Source: Campylobacteraceae bacterium
GTDB lineage: Bacteria > Campylobacterota > Campylobacteria > Campylobacterales > Sulfurovaceae
DNA length: 10,656 bases
Direction: 5' to 3'
Assembly (NCBI GenBank): GCA_027081065.1
Contig: JALWLW010000111.1
Location: forward strand, 1 to 10,656
How positions within the stretch are numbered: the stretch's first letter is position 1; every line of letters starts with the position of its first letter. A program made the position numbers and the translations under genes. Positions 1-7,519 of the stretch are shown one piece after another. The notes under the pieces were generated by a model. The model saw only the letters and a list, made by a program, of their open reading frames with translations. It searched no databases and had not been told where the DNA came from.

Positions 1-3
1 TCT

Positions 4-120
4 TAGAGGTGGGCTTAGAGGGAGGGTTATACCCAGCTCCTTTCCGAACCTGGAAGTCAAGCCTCCCATCGCCGATAATACTTATCCTGTCTGGATTGGG
101 AATGTAGGTCGCTGCCTCTT
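4..120 (+). rRNA. rrf: 5S ribosomal RNA
   Basis: This is the small RNA of the large ribosomal subunit. The sequence shows the 5S hallmarks in order: the CCGAAC loop (44-49), the GAAGTCAAGCC block just after it, and CGCCGATAATAC around 70-82. The ends close as helix I: AGAGGTGG at 5-12 pairs with the 3' segment ending at 119 (CTGCCTCT, with G-U pairs), so both ends are present and the length (about 117 nt) is normal. It should be the last gene of an rRNA operon whose 23S lies left of the window. The ends are uncertain by a few bases. Confidence 0.93.
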
Positions 121-150
121 TGAAATTCTTTCTTTTTTTATTTTTTTCTC
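121..150 (+). terminator. possible rRNA operon end, T-rich tract after 5S
   Basis: Directly after the 5S gene come T tracts (about 129-137 and 141-147). There is no separate hairpin; only the closing helix of the 5S itself precedes them. This may be where rRNA transcription ends, but it is not a canonical intrinsic terminator. Confidence 0.3.
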
Positions 151-243
151 ATCAATTATTTTACACTTATATATAATTTATTTTTTACTAATTTAATCTT
201 GTTATTGTTGTTACTTTATACTCTTACTTAAACACCCTTACGC

Positions 244-249
244 TATAAT
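244..249 (+). promoter_or_regulatory. -10 box of the ilvC promoter
   Basis: A perfect TATAAT lies 31 bp before the ilvC start codon, so transcription would begin near 256. No good -35 box is seen, but the upstream 100 bp are rich in T tracts, as is usual for sigma-70 promoters of Campylobacterota. A second TATAAT at 172-177 could be an additional upstream start. A clear AAGGA ribosome-binding site sits at 270-274, six bases before the ATG. Confidence 0.7.
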
Positions 250-277
250 TGCGAAATTTTTTTAACTCCAAGGATAA

Positions 278-1306
<1,029 letters not shown>

Positions 1307-1311
1307 GTCCT

Positions 1312-2667
1312 TTGTTAGAAAATAAAGAATTAAAAGGTATTTTTATTGCCCTAGTGATAGGGCTTTACTTTACTTTATTTAGTTTGTTATTTTTTACAGC
1401 TATACAAGCATTACTTATTGGGCTTGTAGCGTTGCTTGTTACACTTTGGACAAATGAAGCTTTGCCTTTAGGGGTGGTCTCTTTGCTTCCTATCATACTT
1501 TTTCCTATGTTTGGAGTATTAGAACTCTCCCAAGTTACGCCTAACTATTCCAAGTCTATTATATTTTTATTTTTGGGTGGCTTTATGTTAGCCTTAGCCA
1601 TTGAAAAAGTTAAATTACACCTTTATTTTTCCTCTAAACTTTTAAGCTTTTTCCCTAAAACTATTTTAGGTATTCTTTATGCCTTGGCTATTACTTCAGC
1701 ATTGCTCTCTTCTATACTCTCTAACACAACAATCACACTTATGCTTATGCCAGTAGCACTCTATTTGAGTGATAATACTAAGTTAAAAATTCGCTTTTTA
1801 TTAGCAACTGCTTATGGTGCAAGTATAGGAGGTATTTTAACTCCTATTGGAACAGCACCAAATTTAATTCTCTTAGGATTTTTAGAGGAAAAACAACTTC
1901 CTACTCTGGCTTTTGGTGAGTGGGTTTATATGATGTTTCCTGTAGTAGCGATTATGCTAATTATTCTTCCTTGGTTACTTTCTTTAGGGGTACAGGGTGA
2001 ATCGGTAGAGGGGATTGGGGATGAAGAAATTCCAAAGTTAGATAAAAATCAAAAGCGTCTTTATATTATTGTTGGATTATTGGCTTTTGTTTTAATTACC
2101 AATACATTTTCTAAACAGATTTTAGGTTTTTCTTTAGATGAAAAAATGGTATTACTAGGTTTTGGACTTCTCATGTTTTTTCCAGTTATTGGTTTTTTAG
2201 AATGGGAAGATACTCGAAATATGCCGTATGAGATTATTATGCTTTTTGGTGCAGGATTTTCTATTGCTACGGCATTTTCTTCAACAGGGTTGGCAAGTGA
2301 TATTGCAATAAAACTTTCATTTATTTCCGATATGCCACTGTTTTGGATGTTTTTATTTGTCGCAGCTTTTGTGGCTTTTTCTACAGAAGTAACATCGAAT
2401 ACTGCACTCACTTCTATTGCCATTCCTATTTTCTATGAATTTGCTAAAGATATGCCAGTAGAGCAGGGTACTTTACTTTTAATGACAGCGACTGTAGCAG
2501 CTTCTTATGCTTTTATGTTACCTATTGCTACCCCTCCAAATGCTATTGTTATGTCGTCGAGGGTGATACCTGTAGCTGAGATGGCAAAAGTTGGATTTAA
2601 GGCAAATATTATTGGTATTTTTGTAGTGGCCTGTATGGCTTATTTTTTATGGGATAAAATGTTATAA
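1312..2667 (+). CDS. DASS/SLC13-family sodium:anion symporter (probable)
   Basis: This is an inner-membrane transporter that probably brings in dicarboxylates, sulfate or a related anion with Na+; the substrate cannot be told from sequence. The 451 residues contain about 11-12 hydrophobic segments in two similar halves. Each half has the family's Ser-Asn-Thr motif (SNT at 137-139 in SILSNTT and 362-364 in TSNTAL), followed by a Pro-rich loop (TPIGTAPN 177-184 and ATPPNA 406-411), which together form the sodium and anion sites. The start must be the TTG at 1312: an in-frame TAA at 1297-1299 blocks any longer reading, and a later start would cut the first membrane segment. No Shine-Dalgarno sequence is visible, and the gene begins 5 bp after the ilvC stop, so translation is probably coupled to ilvC. 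Placement beside ilvC is suggestive of organic-acid uptake, but that is inference. Confidence 0.88.
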   Translation: MLENKELKGIFIALVIGLYFTLFSLLFFTAIQALLIGLVALLVTLWTNEALPLGVVSLLPIILFPMFGVLELSQVTPNYSKSIIFLFLGGFMLALAIEKVKLHLYFSSKLLSFFPKTILGILYALAITSALLSSILSNTTITLMLMPVALYLSDNTKLKIRFLLATAYGASIGGILTPIGTAPNLILLGFLEEKQLPTLAFGEWVYMMFPVVAIMLIILPWLLSLGVQGESVEGIGDEEIPKLDKNQKRLYIIVGLLAFVLITNTFSKQILGFSLDEKMVLLGFGLLMFFPVIGFLEWEDTRNMPYEIIMLFGAGFSIATAFSSTGLASDIAIKLSFISDMPLFWMFLFVAAFVAFSTEVTSNTALTSIAIPIFYEFAKDMPVEQGTLLLMTATVAASYAFMLPIATPPNAIVMSSRVIPVAEMAKVGFKANIIGIFVVACMAYFLWDKML

Positions 2668-2764
2668 GTAGCATAGAGATGAATTGTATCTATAATATTT
2701 AATAAAAACTTACTTTTTTATTGTAAATTTATTTTTAAATAACTAATATTTTATTTTATTTTGT

Positions 2765-2770
2765 TATAAT
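2765..2770 (+). promoter_or_regulatory. extended -10 promoter of the phosphatase-dprA pair
   Basis: TGTTATAAT (2762-2770) is an extended -10 element, 26 bp before the next start codon, in a very A/T-rich stretch. Transcription would start near 2777. The gap 2668-2796 holds nothing else clear except another TATAAT at 2691-2696; no convincing terminator for the transporter gene is visible. Confidence 0.65.
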
Positions 2771-2796
2771 ATATTAAATAAAATAAAGAATGAGAT

Positions 2797-3549
2797 ATGA
2801 ATTATTGTGTTGTAGGAGATGTTCATGGTGAGTATAAAGCACTAATAAATTTAGTAGCTAAAACACCTAAAGGATCTCAACTTATTTTTGTTGGTGATTT
2901 AATTGATAGAGGAGCACAAAGTGCTCATGTTGTTAGGTTTATCAGAAAGCATAAGCTCCCTTGCGTTAAAGGAAATCATGAGGTAATGATGATTGAATAT
3001 GGTTCAAAATTTATAGATGATATTAAAAATAATAGAGAAATTGAACAAGATAATATTTGGCTTAAGCATGGAGGAAGAGAAACTCTACTTTCTTATGGTT
3101 TAATCTCTATAGAAAATAGCAAAATAGTCCCTCATAAATTTATTGAAGAGTTCATCTTTCAATTTGAAGATGATATTGAGTGGATGAAGAAATTACCTAT
3201 TTATTTAGAGCTAGATACTGTGCATTCTTCTGGACGTAAAGTTGTGATTTCTCATTCTGCAATAGCTCCTGTATGGAATCTAAAAGAGAATACGAGCAAA
3301 GAAGATATTGAAAAGTTTACAAATGTCACATTGTGGGGACGGGTAAAACCCATTGATAATGAAGCAATTTTTAATATATTTGGACATACTCCACAAAAAT
3401 ATACAGCATCAATGGCAGAGCATTATGTAAATATAGATACAGGTTGTTATATGAAAAAAACAAAAGGCTTTGGTACTTTGTCTGCTTATTGTGTAGAAAC
3501 AGGTGAAATTTATTCTGCAAGTGCGTTATCTTATGAGAAAGTAAGTTAA
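2797..3549 (+). CDS. PPP-family metallophosphatase (Ser/Thr protein phosphatase- or ApaH-like)
   Basis: This is a cytoplasmic two-metal phosphoesterase of the calcineurin-like PPP group. The signature motifs are complete: GDVHG (7-11), GDLIDRG (33-39), GNHE (59-62), SHS with His153, and GHT (196-198), followed by NIDTGC. These supply the metal ligands and the catalytic His. The 250-residue length falls between short bacterial protein phosphatases (PrpA/PrpB) and ApaH, the dinucleoside tetraphosphate hydrolase, so the substrate (phosphoprotein, Ap4A or other) is open. The ATG start lies 26 bp downstream of an extended -10; the ribosome-binding site is weak (an AAAGAA stretch). Its last base is the first base of dprA (TAATG overlap), so the two are translated together, which hints at a shared condition of expression, not necessarily a shared function. 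Confidence 0.88.
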   Translation: MNYCVVGDVHGEYKALINLVAKTPKGSQLIFVGDLIDRGAQSAHVVRFIRKHKLPCVKGNHEVMMIEYGSKFIDDIKNNREIEQDNIWLKHGGRETLLSYGLISIENSKIVPHKFIEEFIFQFEDDIEWMKKLPIYLELDTVHSSGRKVVISHSAIAPVWNLKENTSKEDIEKFTNVTLWGRVKPIDNEAIFNIFGHTPQKYTASMAEHYVNIDTGCYMKKTKGFGTLSAYCVETGEIYSASALSYEKVS

Positions 3550-4328
3550 TGATTTTTCAATATTATGAGCATATTGAAGCATTGGAGTCTATGAAGAAAT
3601 ATCCTAAGGAATTATATGTTTTAGGAGATACAACTTTACTTTCTAAACCTAAAGTCTCTATGGTTGGGACACGTAGACCTTCATTATATACTCAGTATCA
3701 AACAAAGAGCTTGGCTTCTTCATTAGCAAAAAGAGGGGTATGTTTGGTCTCGGGGGCTGCGATGGGAGTTGATGCTTTGGTTCATCAAGCTGCAGGATAT
3801 AATAATACTATTGCTGTAGTAGCTAATTCTTTGGATATTCGTTATCCCTCTGTTAATAGGCATATTATTGAAAATATTGAGAAAGAGGGACTCTTACTTA
3901 GTCAATTCCCTGTTAGTACAAAAGCAGCACCTTGGTCTTTTGTAGTACGTAATGAATTGGTAGTAGCCTTGGGAGATGTTTTAGTTGTCACAGAAGCAGA
4001 TGAAAATTCTGGTTCAATACGTTCAGTAGAATTTGCTTTAAAGATGGGAAAAGAGATTTATGTCTTACCTCACCGTTTAGGAGAAAGTAAGGGAACAAAT
4101 AAATTGTTAGAAGAAGGTTTAGCTAAGCCCATTTATAATATTGAAGCTTTTGCAAATCACTATGGTATAGTTCCCCAAAATGAGCTTATTCAAAAAGATG
4201 ACTTTTTCTATTTTTGTCAGACCACACCAACTTTTGATGATGCTGTCTCTAAATTTCAAGACCGAGTTTATGAAGCAGAATTGGAAGGGTTAATTCAAAT
4301 TGAAAATGGTCTAGTTCGGCTTGTCTAA
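3549..4328 (+). CDS. dprA: DNA-processing protein DprA (Smf), RecA loader in transformation
   Basis: DprA binds incoming single-stranded DNA in the cytoplasm and hands it to RecA during natural transformation. The 259-residue product is the short form without the N-terminal SAM domain, like that of Helicobacter. The Rossmann-like domain carries GTRRPS (40-45), SGAAMGVDALVHQAA (68-82), SQFP (118-121), the RN pair in FVVRNELVVALGD (131-143), SGS (154-156) and GKEIYVLP (167-174), then GTNKLLEEGLAKP. The tail, about 215-259 (ending VYEAELEGLIQIENGLVRL), fits the small winged-helix domain often found at the DprA C-terminus. The ATG overlaps the phosphatase stop codon by one base, so translation is probably coupled. 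The 3' end overlaps the convergent membrane-protein gene by 18 bp. The gene suggests, but does not prove, competence. Confidence 0.94.
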   Translation: MIFQYYEHIEALESMKKYPKELYVLGDTTLLSKPKVSMVGTRRPSLYTQYQTKSLASSLAKRGVCLVSGAAMGVDALVHQAAGYNNTIAVVANSLDIRYPSVNRHIIENIEKEGLLLSQFPVSTKAAPWSFVVRNELVVALGDVLVVTEADENSGSIRSVEFALKMGKEIYVLPHRLGESKGTNKLLEEGLAKPIYNIEAFANHYGIVPQNELIQKDDFFYFCQTTPTFDDAVSKFQDRVYEAELEGLIQIENGLVRLV

Positions 4329-5579
4329 GATGAGACTAGGGTAAACTTTAATATTATTAAATTCAAAATATAAATCTTCTTTATTAAAGTTTATATGATG
4401 ATTAGTTTTAATGAGTTTTATTTCATTGGCTTTTAACTCTTCATTATTAATTACATTAGAGTTACTTTTTATCCAAACAGGATATTTACTAGTGTTTAAG
4501 ACCCAAAAATCCGTGTAGTCAATTTCTTCATTATTTTGTTCTTTTACTCCATGGATACGGTTACTAGCAATACCTTTGAGTAAAAATATGTCATGATAAA
4601 AATCATCAATAACCTTTTCTTCTAGTAATTCTCCTTTTCCATTTCGTGAGACATAAGCAATAATATCAATATTATCAGCAGTCTTTTCATTAATTATACG
4701 ATAAAGCTCTTTTTTATCTTTCATCTTTTCCATACCAGGAAACGAATGGTATGCATTGATATGCCCTTTTAAGATAATATTTTGTAAATTATCAAAATAG
4801 AGGTATTCATCTTTAATTTTTTTATTTTGTATCATTTTAGAGATACTTGAACCAAAGTTTTTACTGCGTTTTGAAATATTTTTATTGAGTATGGGTTCAA
4901 TATGTTTTTCATTGAGTAAACCTATAAAGGCTAAAAAGTCATTTAGCTTATTACCTGTATAGTTAAAAAAACGACTAATGGGATTGTTCTCGCCTAAATA
5001 TTTTTCTAGTAAGTTAAGTAGGTAAGAGAGAGCAAATACTTCAAGAATTGGTGCAAACCATGAAGAGGTTAACCAAATAATAATTTTTGAAACTACCAGC
5101 CAAAGTCCTTTAAAAAAGCCAATGATAATCACTTTAAGTTCGACAAAAAGGGCTAAATGGGTGAGTAAATCAGTAAGATACATGAGCCAAACACCAACAC
5201 CAAGTGGTAGAACAATAATTAAAAAGTTTTTGATTTTTGTTTTGAAGCTAATGGCTTTATAATATTGAAAAAGCTCTCTAAAAGGTTTTTTGAAATGACT
5301 AATAATATGTTTGTCTAGCCATTTTGAAACAACATTGTCAATAAGCCATCTTTTTAATCCTAAAAGTACGGCTTGAAAAATGGTCAAGCCTTTTAAGAAG
5401 TGTAATAGTTTTAATTTGGAAAGTAGCCATAGGGATAGAATAGAAGATTTAAAAACTAGGACTACAGCTATCATGTATCCCATGATATAATTGTATGAAA
5501 TGGGATGAATATAAGAGAGTACTGCCATGATAATTACAGGAACTATAATGGCAATGAGTGCTTTATATCGTCGTTTCAT
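4311..5579 (-). CDS. unrecognised inner-membrane protein with soluble C-terminal part
   Basis: I do not recognise the family. The 422 residues fall into two parts. The first 190 or so are hydrophobic: likely membrane segments near 6-24, 31-54, 62-76, 118-139, 143-163 and 164-190, separated by short basic, amphipathic stretches (77-115). The remainder (about 195-422) is hydrophilic and rich in Lys, Asn, Ile and Glu, with aromatic-rich strands near the end (DFWVLNTSKYPVWIK, 357-371), and contains no cysteine pair or nucleotide-binding motif. The start is ATG with only a weak AAAAGA-type binding site. The gene begins 9 bp after the stop of the 149-residue membrane protein, so the two form an operon and may work together in the envelope. 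Its end overlaps dprA, which is transcribed towards it. Confidence 0.8.
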   Translation of the reverse strand: MKRRYKALIAIIVPVIIMAVLSYIHPISYNYIMGYMIAVVLVFKSSILSLWLLSKLKLLHFLKGLTIFQAVLLGLKRWLIDNVVSKWLDKHIISHFKKPFRELFQYYKAISFKTKIKNFLIIVLPLGVGVWLMYLTDLLTHLALFVELKVIIIGFFKGLWLVVSKIIIWLTSSWFAPILEVFALSYLLNLLEKYLGENNPISRFFNYTGNKLNDFLAFIGLLNEKHIEPILNKNISKRSKNFGSSISKMIQNKKIKDEYLYFDNLQNIILKGHINAYHSFPGMEKMKDKKELYRIINEKTADNIDIIAYVSRNGKGELLEEKVIDDFYHDIFLLKGIASNRIHGVKEQNNEEIDYTDFWVLNTSKYPVWIKSNSNVINNEELKANEIKLIKTNHHINFNKEDLYFEFNNIKVYPSLILDKPN

Positions 5580-5588
5580 TTAATCTTT

Positions 5589-6038
5589 TTATTCTGATTC
5601 TACAGTATCGGTAGCATAAACACCTGTAAGGGTTTTCCAAATAATTGAAGCATTAATTCCAATCCAAATAATAATACCTACGGAAATTGTACCTGTCCAT
5701 CCCATTTGGGTAGCATTGGAAAAATCAAGTAGACCATATTGGTTAAGACCCCAAATAAAGGCTAAAATAATTAAAATTGTAGCAAGAGCCCCTGAGAACC
5801 CAATAGATTGTAAAATAGATTTAAAAGCTAAAATCCAGAGTCCAATCATGATAAGAATAGCAAAAGGGGTGAATCCTGAAAGAATATCTTGTTGAGAAAT
5901 ATAACTTATAAAGTGGTGACCAAGAGGATTCCATGTACCAATTGCAAGAGCTAAAGAGAGTAAAAGTGTTACCCACCAACGTAAATGGCTTTCGGTTTTA
6001 CCTTTTTTTGTTGTATTTGTTTTTGTTAAAAATGACAT
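5589..6038 (-). CDS. small four-helix membrane protein (possibly DUF6524-like)
   Basis: This is a 149-residue inner-membrane protein of unknown function. Four hydrophobic segments are visible, near 21-36, 55-73, 82-99 and 114-134, after a basic N-terminus (KKGK...HLRWW). The segment with TWNPLGHHFISY (35-46) after the first helix resembles, from memory, proteins grouped as DUF6524; that is a weak family suggestion. A good Shine-Dalgarno (AAGGA at 6046-6050 in plus coordinates) lies 7 bases before the ATG, and an extended -10 (TGATATAAT) lies further upstream, so the gene probably has its own promoter and drives the 422-residue gene 9 bp downstream. Confidence 0.82.
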   Translation of the reverse strand: MSFLTKTNTTKKGKTESHLRWWVTLLLSLALAIGTWNPLGHHFISYISQQDILSGFTPFAILIMIGLWILAFKSILQSIGFSGALATILIILAFIWGLNQYGLLDFSNATQMGWTGTISVGIIIWIGINASIIWKTLTGVYATDTVESE

Positions 6039-6044
6039 TATAGT

Positions 6045-6080
6045 ATCCTTAGTTATTTATTAATATTTAGGGCTAAGGAT
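6045..6080. repeat. 8-bp inverted repeat spanning -10 box and Shine-Dalgarno
   Basis: ATCCTTAG (6045-6052) and CTAAGGAT (6073-6080) are perfect inverted copies separated by 20 bp. On the minus strand the first contains the AAGGA ribosome-binding site of the small membrane protein and the second overlaps the edge of its -10 box. It could be an operator; in a longer transcript from upstream it could hide the binding site. Confidence 0.5.
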
Positions 6081-6084
6081 TATA
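6079..6084 (-). promoter_or_regulatory. extended -10 promoter of the membrane-protein operon
   Basis: On the minus strand the sequence reads TGATATAAT, an extended -10, about 40 bp before the ATG at 6038. Transcription would start near 6072. The promoter lies in the 94-bp gap after the lipoprotein gene, so the two membrane-protein genes can be expressed apart from the thioredoxin pair. Confidence 0.6.
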
Positions 6085-6132
6085 TCAAACTTAAGAGAAA
6101 AAAGAGCTAAGAAAAGGTTCTTTCCTTGGGGA

Positions 6133-6831
6133 TTATAAGAGAGAACGAATATCAGCATTTATTTCATTATAAGTAACTTGACCTCTGTAAGTAAATTCTG
6201 TTACACCATTTTTGATGACCATAATAAAAGGAAGAATTCCTGTCCATCCAAAAGTGTTTTGTACATGATATTGTAGATTTGTTGCTGTTGAACCTGCAAT
6301 TATAGGGTAAGAAATTTTATGTCTTCGAATCAATGCATTGGCTTGCATTGGTGACATTTTACCTTCAACTTGTAATGCAACTATTTCTAATTTATTTTTG
6401 TATTGTCTCCGAAGTCTATTCATAATAGGCATCTCTTTAATACAATGAGAACAGTTTTTTCCAAACATTTCTAAAATAACAATTTTATTTTTAAATTCTG
6501 GAAAAACATAACCTGTAGAGCGTTCGACAATGGTGATTTTTTGACCTTGAATACTTTTAAGACGATGTATTTCTCCACCTGTTGTTGTGACAATTTTTTT
6601 AGGTTTTAGCTCTTTTGGAGTAATGAGACCTTTATTACAGGCACTATTGGCATTGATATCATCAGAACATTCTGGTGCAATGGTCATAAGAGATGGATTT
6701 GTTTGAGTAGATGTAGGTACAATTTGATTTTTTGGCTCATCTTCAAAAAGCCCAAAAACACAACCTGTATTAAGAAATAAAGTTGCTGTTAAAATTGTTA
6801 TTTGTGTTAATCTTATTGTTGTTACTTTCAT
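6133..6831 (-). CDS. TlpA/ResA-like thioredoxin-fold lipoprotein
   Basis: This is probably an envelope thiol-disulfide oxidoreductase, anchored by a lipid. The N-terminus is a lipoprotein signal with lipobox LNTGC, so Cys24 would be the first mature residue. A Ser/Thr/Pro-rich linker follows (about 30-75) with two more cysteines (55 and 65). The thioredoxin-like domain covers about 85-232, with active site CSHC (127-130) in GKNCSHCIKEMP and the cis-proline in ILPF (Pro201). The residue before the first active-site Cys is Asn rather than the usual Trp. The start has AAGGGA about seven bases upstream. The gene lies 27 bp after its paralogue and is probably co-transcribed. The partner protein, for example in cytochrome c maturation or disulfide repair, cannot be deduced. 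Confidence 0.87.
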   Translation of the reverse strand: MKVTTIRLTQITILTATLFLNTGCVFGLFEDEPKNQIVPTSTQTNPSLMTIAPECSDDINANSACNKGLITPKELKPKKIVTTTGGEIHRLKSIQGQKITIVERSTGYVFPEFKNKIVILEMFGKNCSHCIKEMPIMNRLRRQYKNKLEIVALQVEGKMSPMQANALIRRHKISYPIIAGSTATNLQYHVQNTFGWTGILPFIMVIKNGVTEFTYRGQVTYNEINADIRSLL

Positions 6832-6858
6832 TATATTTCCCTTTTTTAATGTAGTTTG

Positions 6859-7386
6859 TTACTCGTTTAAATCTTCTATTAACATCTCTAACTCATCTTC
6901 TCTAATAAGTCCAGCACGTACTTGTTCTACTTCACCATGTTTGTTAACAGCAACAAGAAGAGGTAATGGTATACCACGACTATATCCAGCCATTGTTGCA
7001 ATGTAGTCAATAAAGTTGCTATGTTCAATACCTGCAATTACATTGTAGTTCATTTGATGCTCATGAACAAACTCTTTAAGTTTAGCAATAGGGTAACGTT
7101 GTGCTTCAATAGCAACAATTTCTAAGTCATCTTTATGTTTTTTAGTTAATGAGATAAATTCAGGAATTTCTTTTAAACAAGGAGGACACCTATGTCCCCA
7201 AAGTGTAAGAAGTATAGCTTTACCTTTAAACTCTTCAAATTCTAAACCTGTTTCTGTTTTAGAAATATTGAGTTGTTTTATGGTTATGTTTTTGTCATTA
7301 ATGGTTGTTAATCTAAATGTAGGTGTTTCTGTAGCTTGTAAAAACATTGTAAATGTAAAAATTAATGTAATTAGTAATTTTTTCAA
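6859..7386 (-). CDS. secreted TlpA-like thiol:disulfide oxidoreductase
   Basis: This is a 175-residue periplasmic thioredoxin-fold protein. A signal peptide covers about 1-19 (MKKLLITLIF..FLQA) and no lipobox is seen. The domain carries CPPC (67-70) in WGHRCPPCLKEIP, the classic active site of reducing TlpA/ResA/CcmG-type proteins, and a cis-Pro in IPLPLLV (Pro142). The start is TTG: AAGGA (7393-7397) sits exactly six bases upstream, no ATG fits before the signal peptide, and the next ATG (residue 14) would destroy it. A TATAAT on the minus strand at 7426-7431 lies about 40 bp upstream. Gene order with the CSHC lipoprotein downstream suggests the two act in the same redox relay; this is inference. 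Confidence 0.87.
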   Translation of the reverse strand: MKKLLITLIFTFTMFLQATETPTFRLTTINDKNITIKQLNISKTETGLEFEEFKGKAILLTLWGHRCPPCLKEIPEFISLTKKHKDDLEIVAIEAQRYPIAKLKEFVHEHQMNYNVIAGIEHSNFIDYIATMAGYSRGIPLPLLVAVNKHGEVEQVRAGLIREDELEMLIEDLNE

Positions 7387-7392
7387 AATAAA

Positions 7393-7397
7393 TCCTT
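7393..7397 (-). promoter_or_regulatory. Shine-Dalgarno that fixes a TTG start
   Basis: AAGGA on the minus strand, six bases before TTG (7384-7386). It decides the unusual start codon of the CPPC thioredoxin-like gene. Confidence 0.75.
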
Positions 7398-7425
7398 TGG
7401 AATATGAAATATAGTTTTATAGAAT

Positions 7426-7431
7426 ATTATA
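7426..7431 (-). promoter_or_regulatory. -10 box of the thioredoxin-pair operon
   Basis: TATAAT on the minus strand, 39 bp before the TTG start; transcription would begin near 7419, giving a leader of about 33 nt. No -35 box is evident. Confidence 0.55.
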
Positions 7432-7487
7432 GCCAAGAAAACATGTATTTATTGTGTAAAAGCAGTGTAGGGTTAAAGTATTTTTAA

Positions 7488-7519
7488 ATTTCTTAAGAAA
7501 TAGAGGTTTTAACCTCTAT
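7488..7519 (-). terminator. probable terminator of the helicase gene, twin palindromes
   Basis: ATAGAGGTT and AACCTCTAT (7500-7519) form a nine-pair stem with a tiny loop; the helicase stop codon (TAA, 7509-7511) lies in its centre. On the minus strand it is followed at once by TTTCTTAAGAAA (7489-7500), another perfect palindrome. The T run is short, so termination efficiency is uncertain. Confidence 0.5.

Noticed and set aside
2061..2423. Open reading frame on the minus strand (120 codons) inside the transporter gene
   Set aside because: It lies fully antisense to a well-supported transporter, its translation has no recognisable domain, and no binding site or promoter was seen.
6104..6126. 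Terminator after the CSHC lipoprotein gene
   Set aside because: Only a four-pair AAGG/CCTT stem can be drawn; it is too weak to list as a terminator although U-rich sequence follows.
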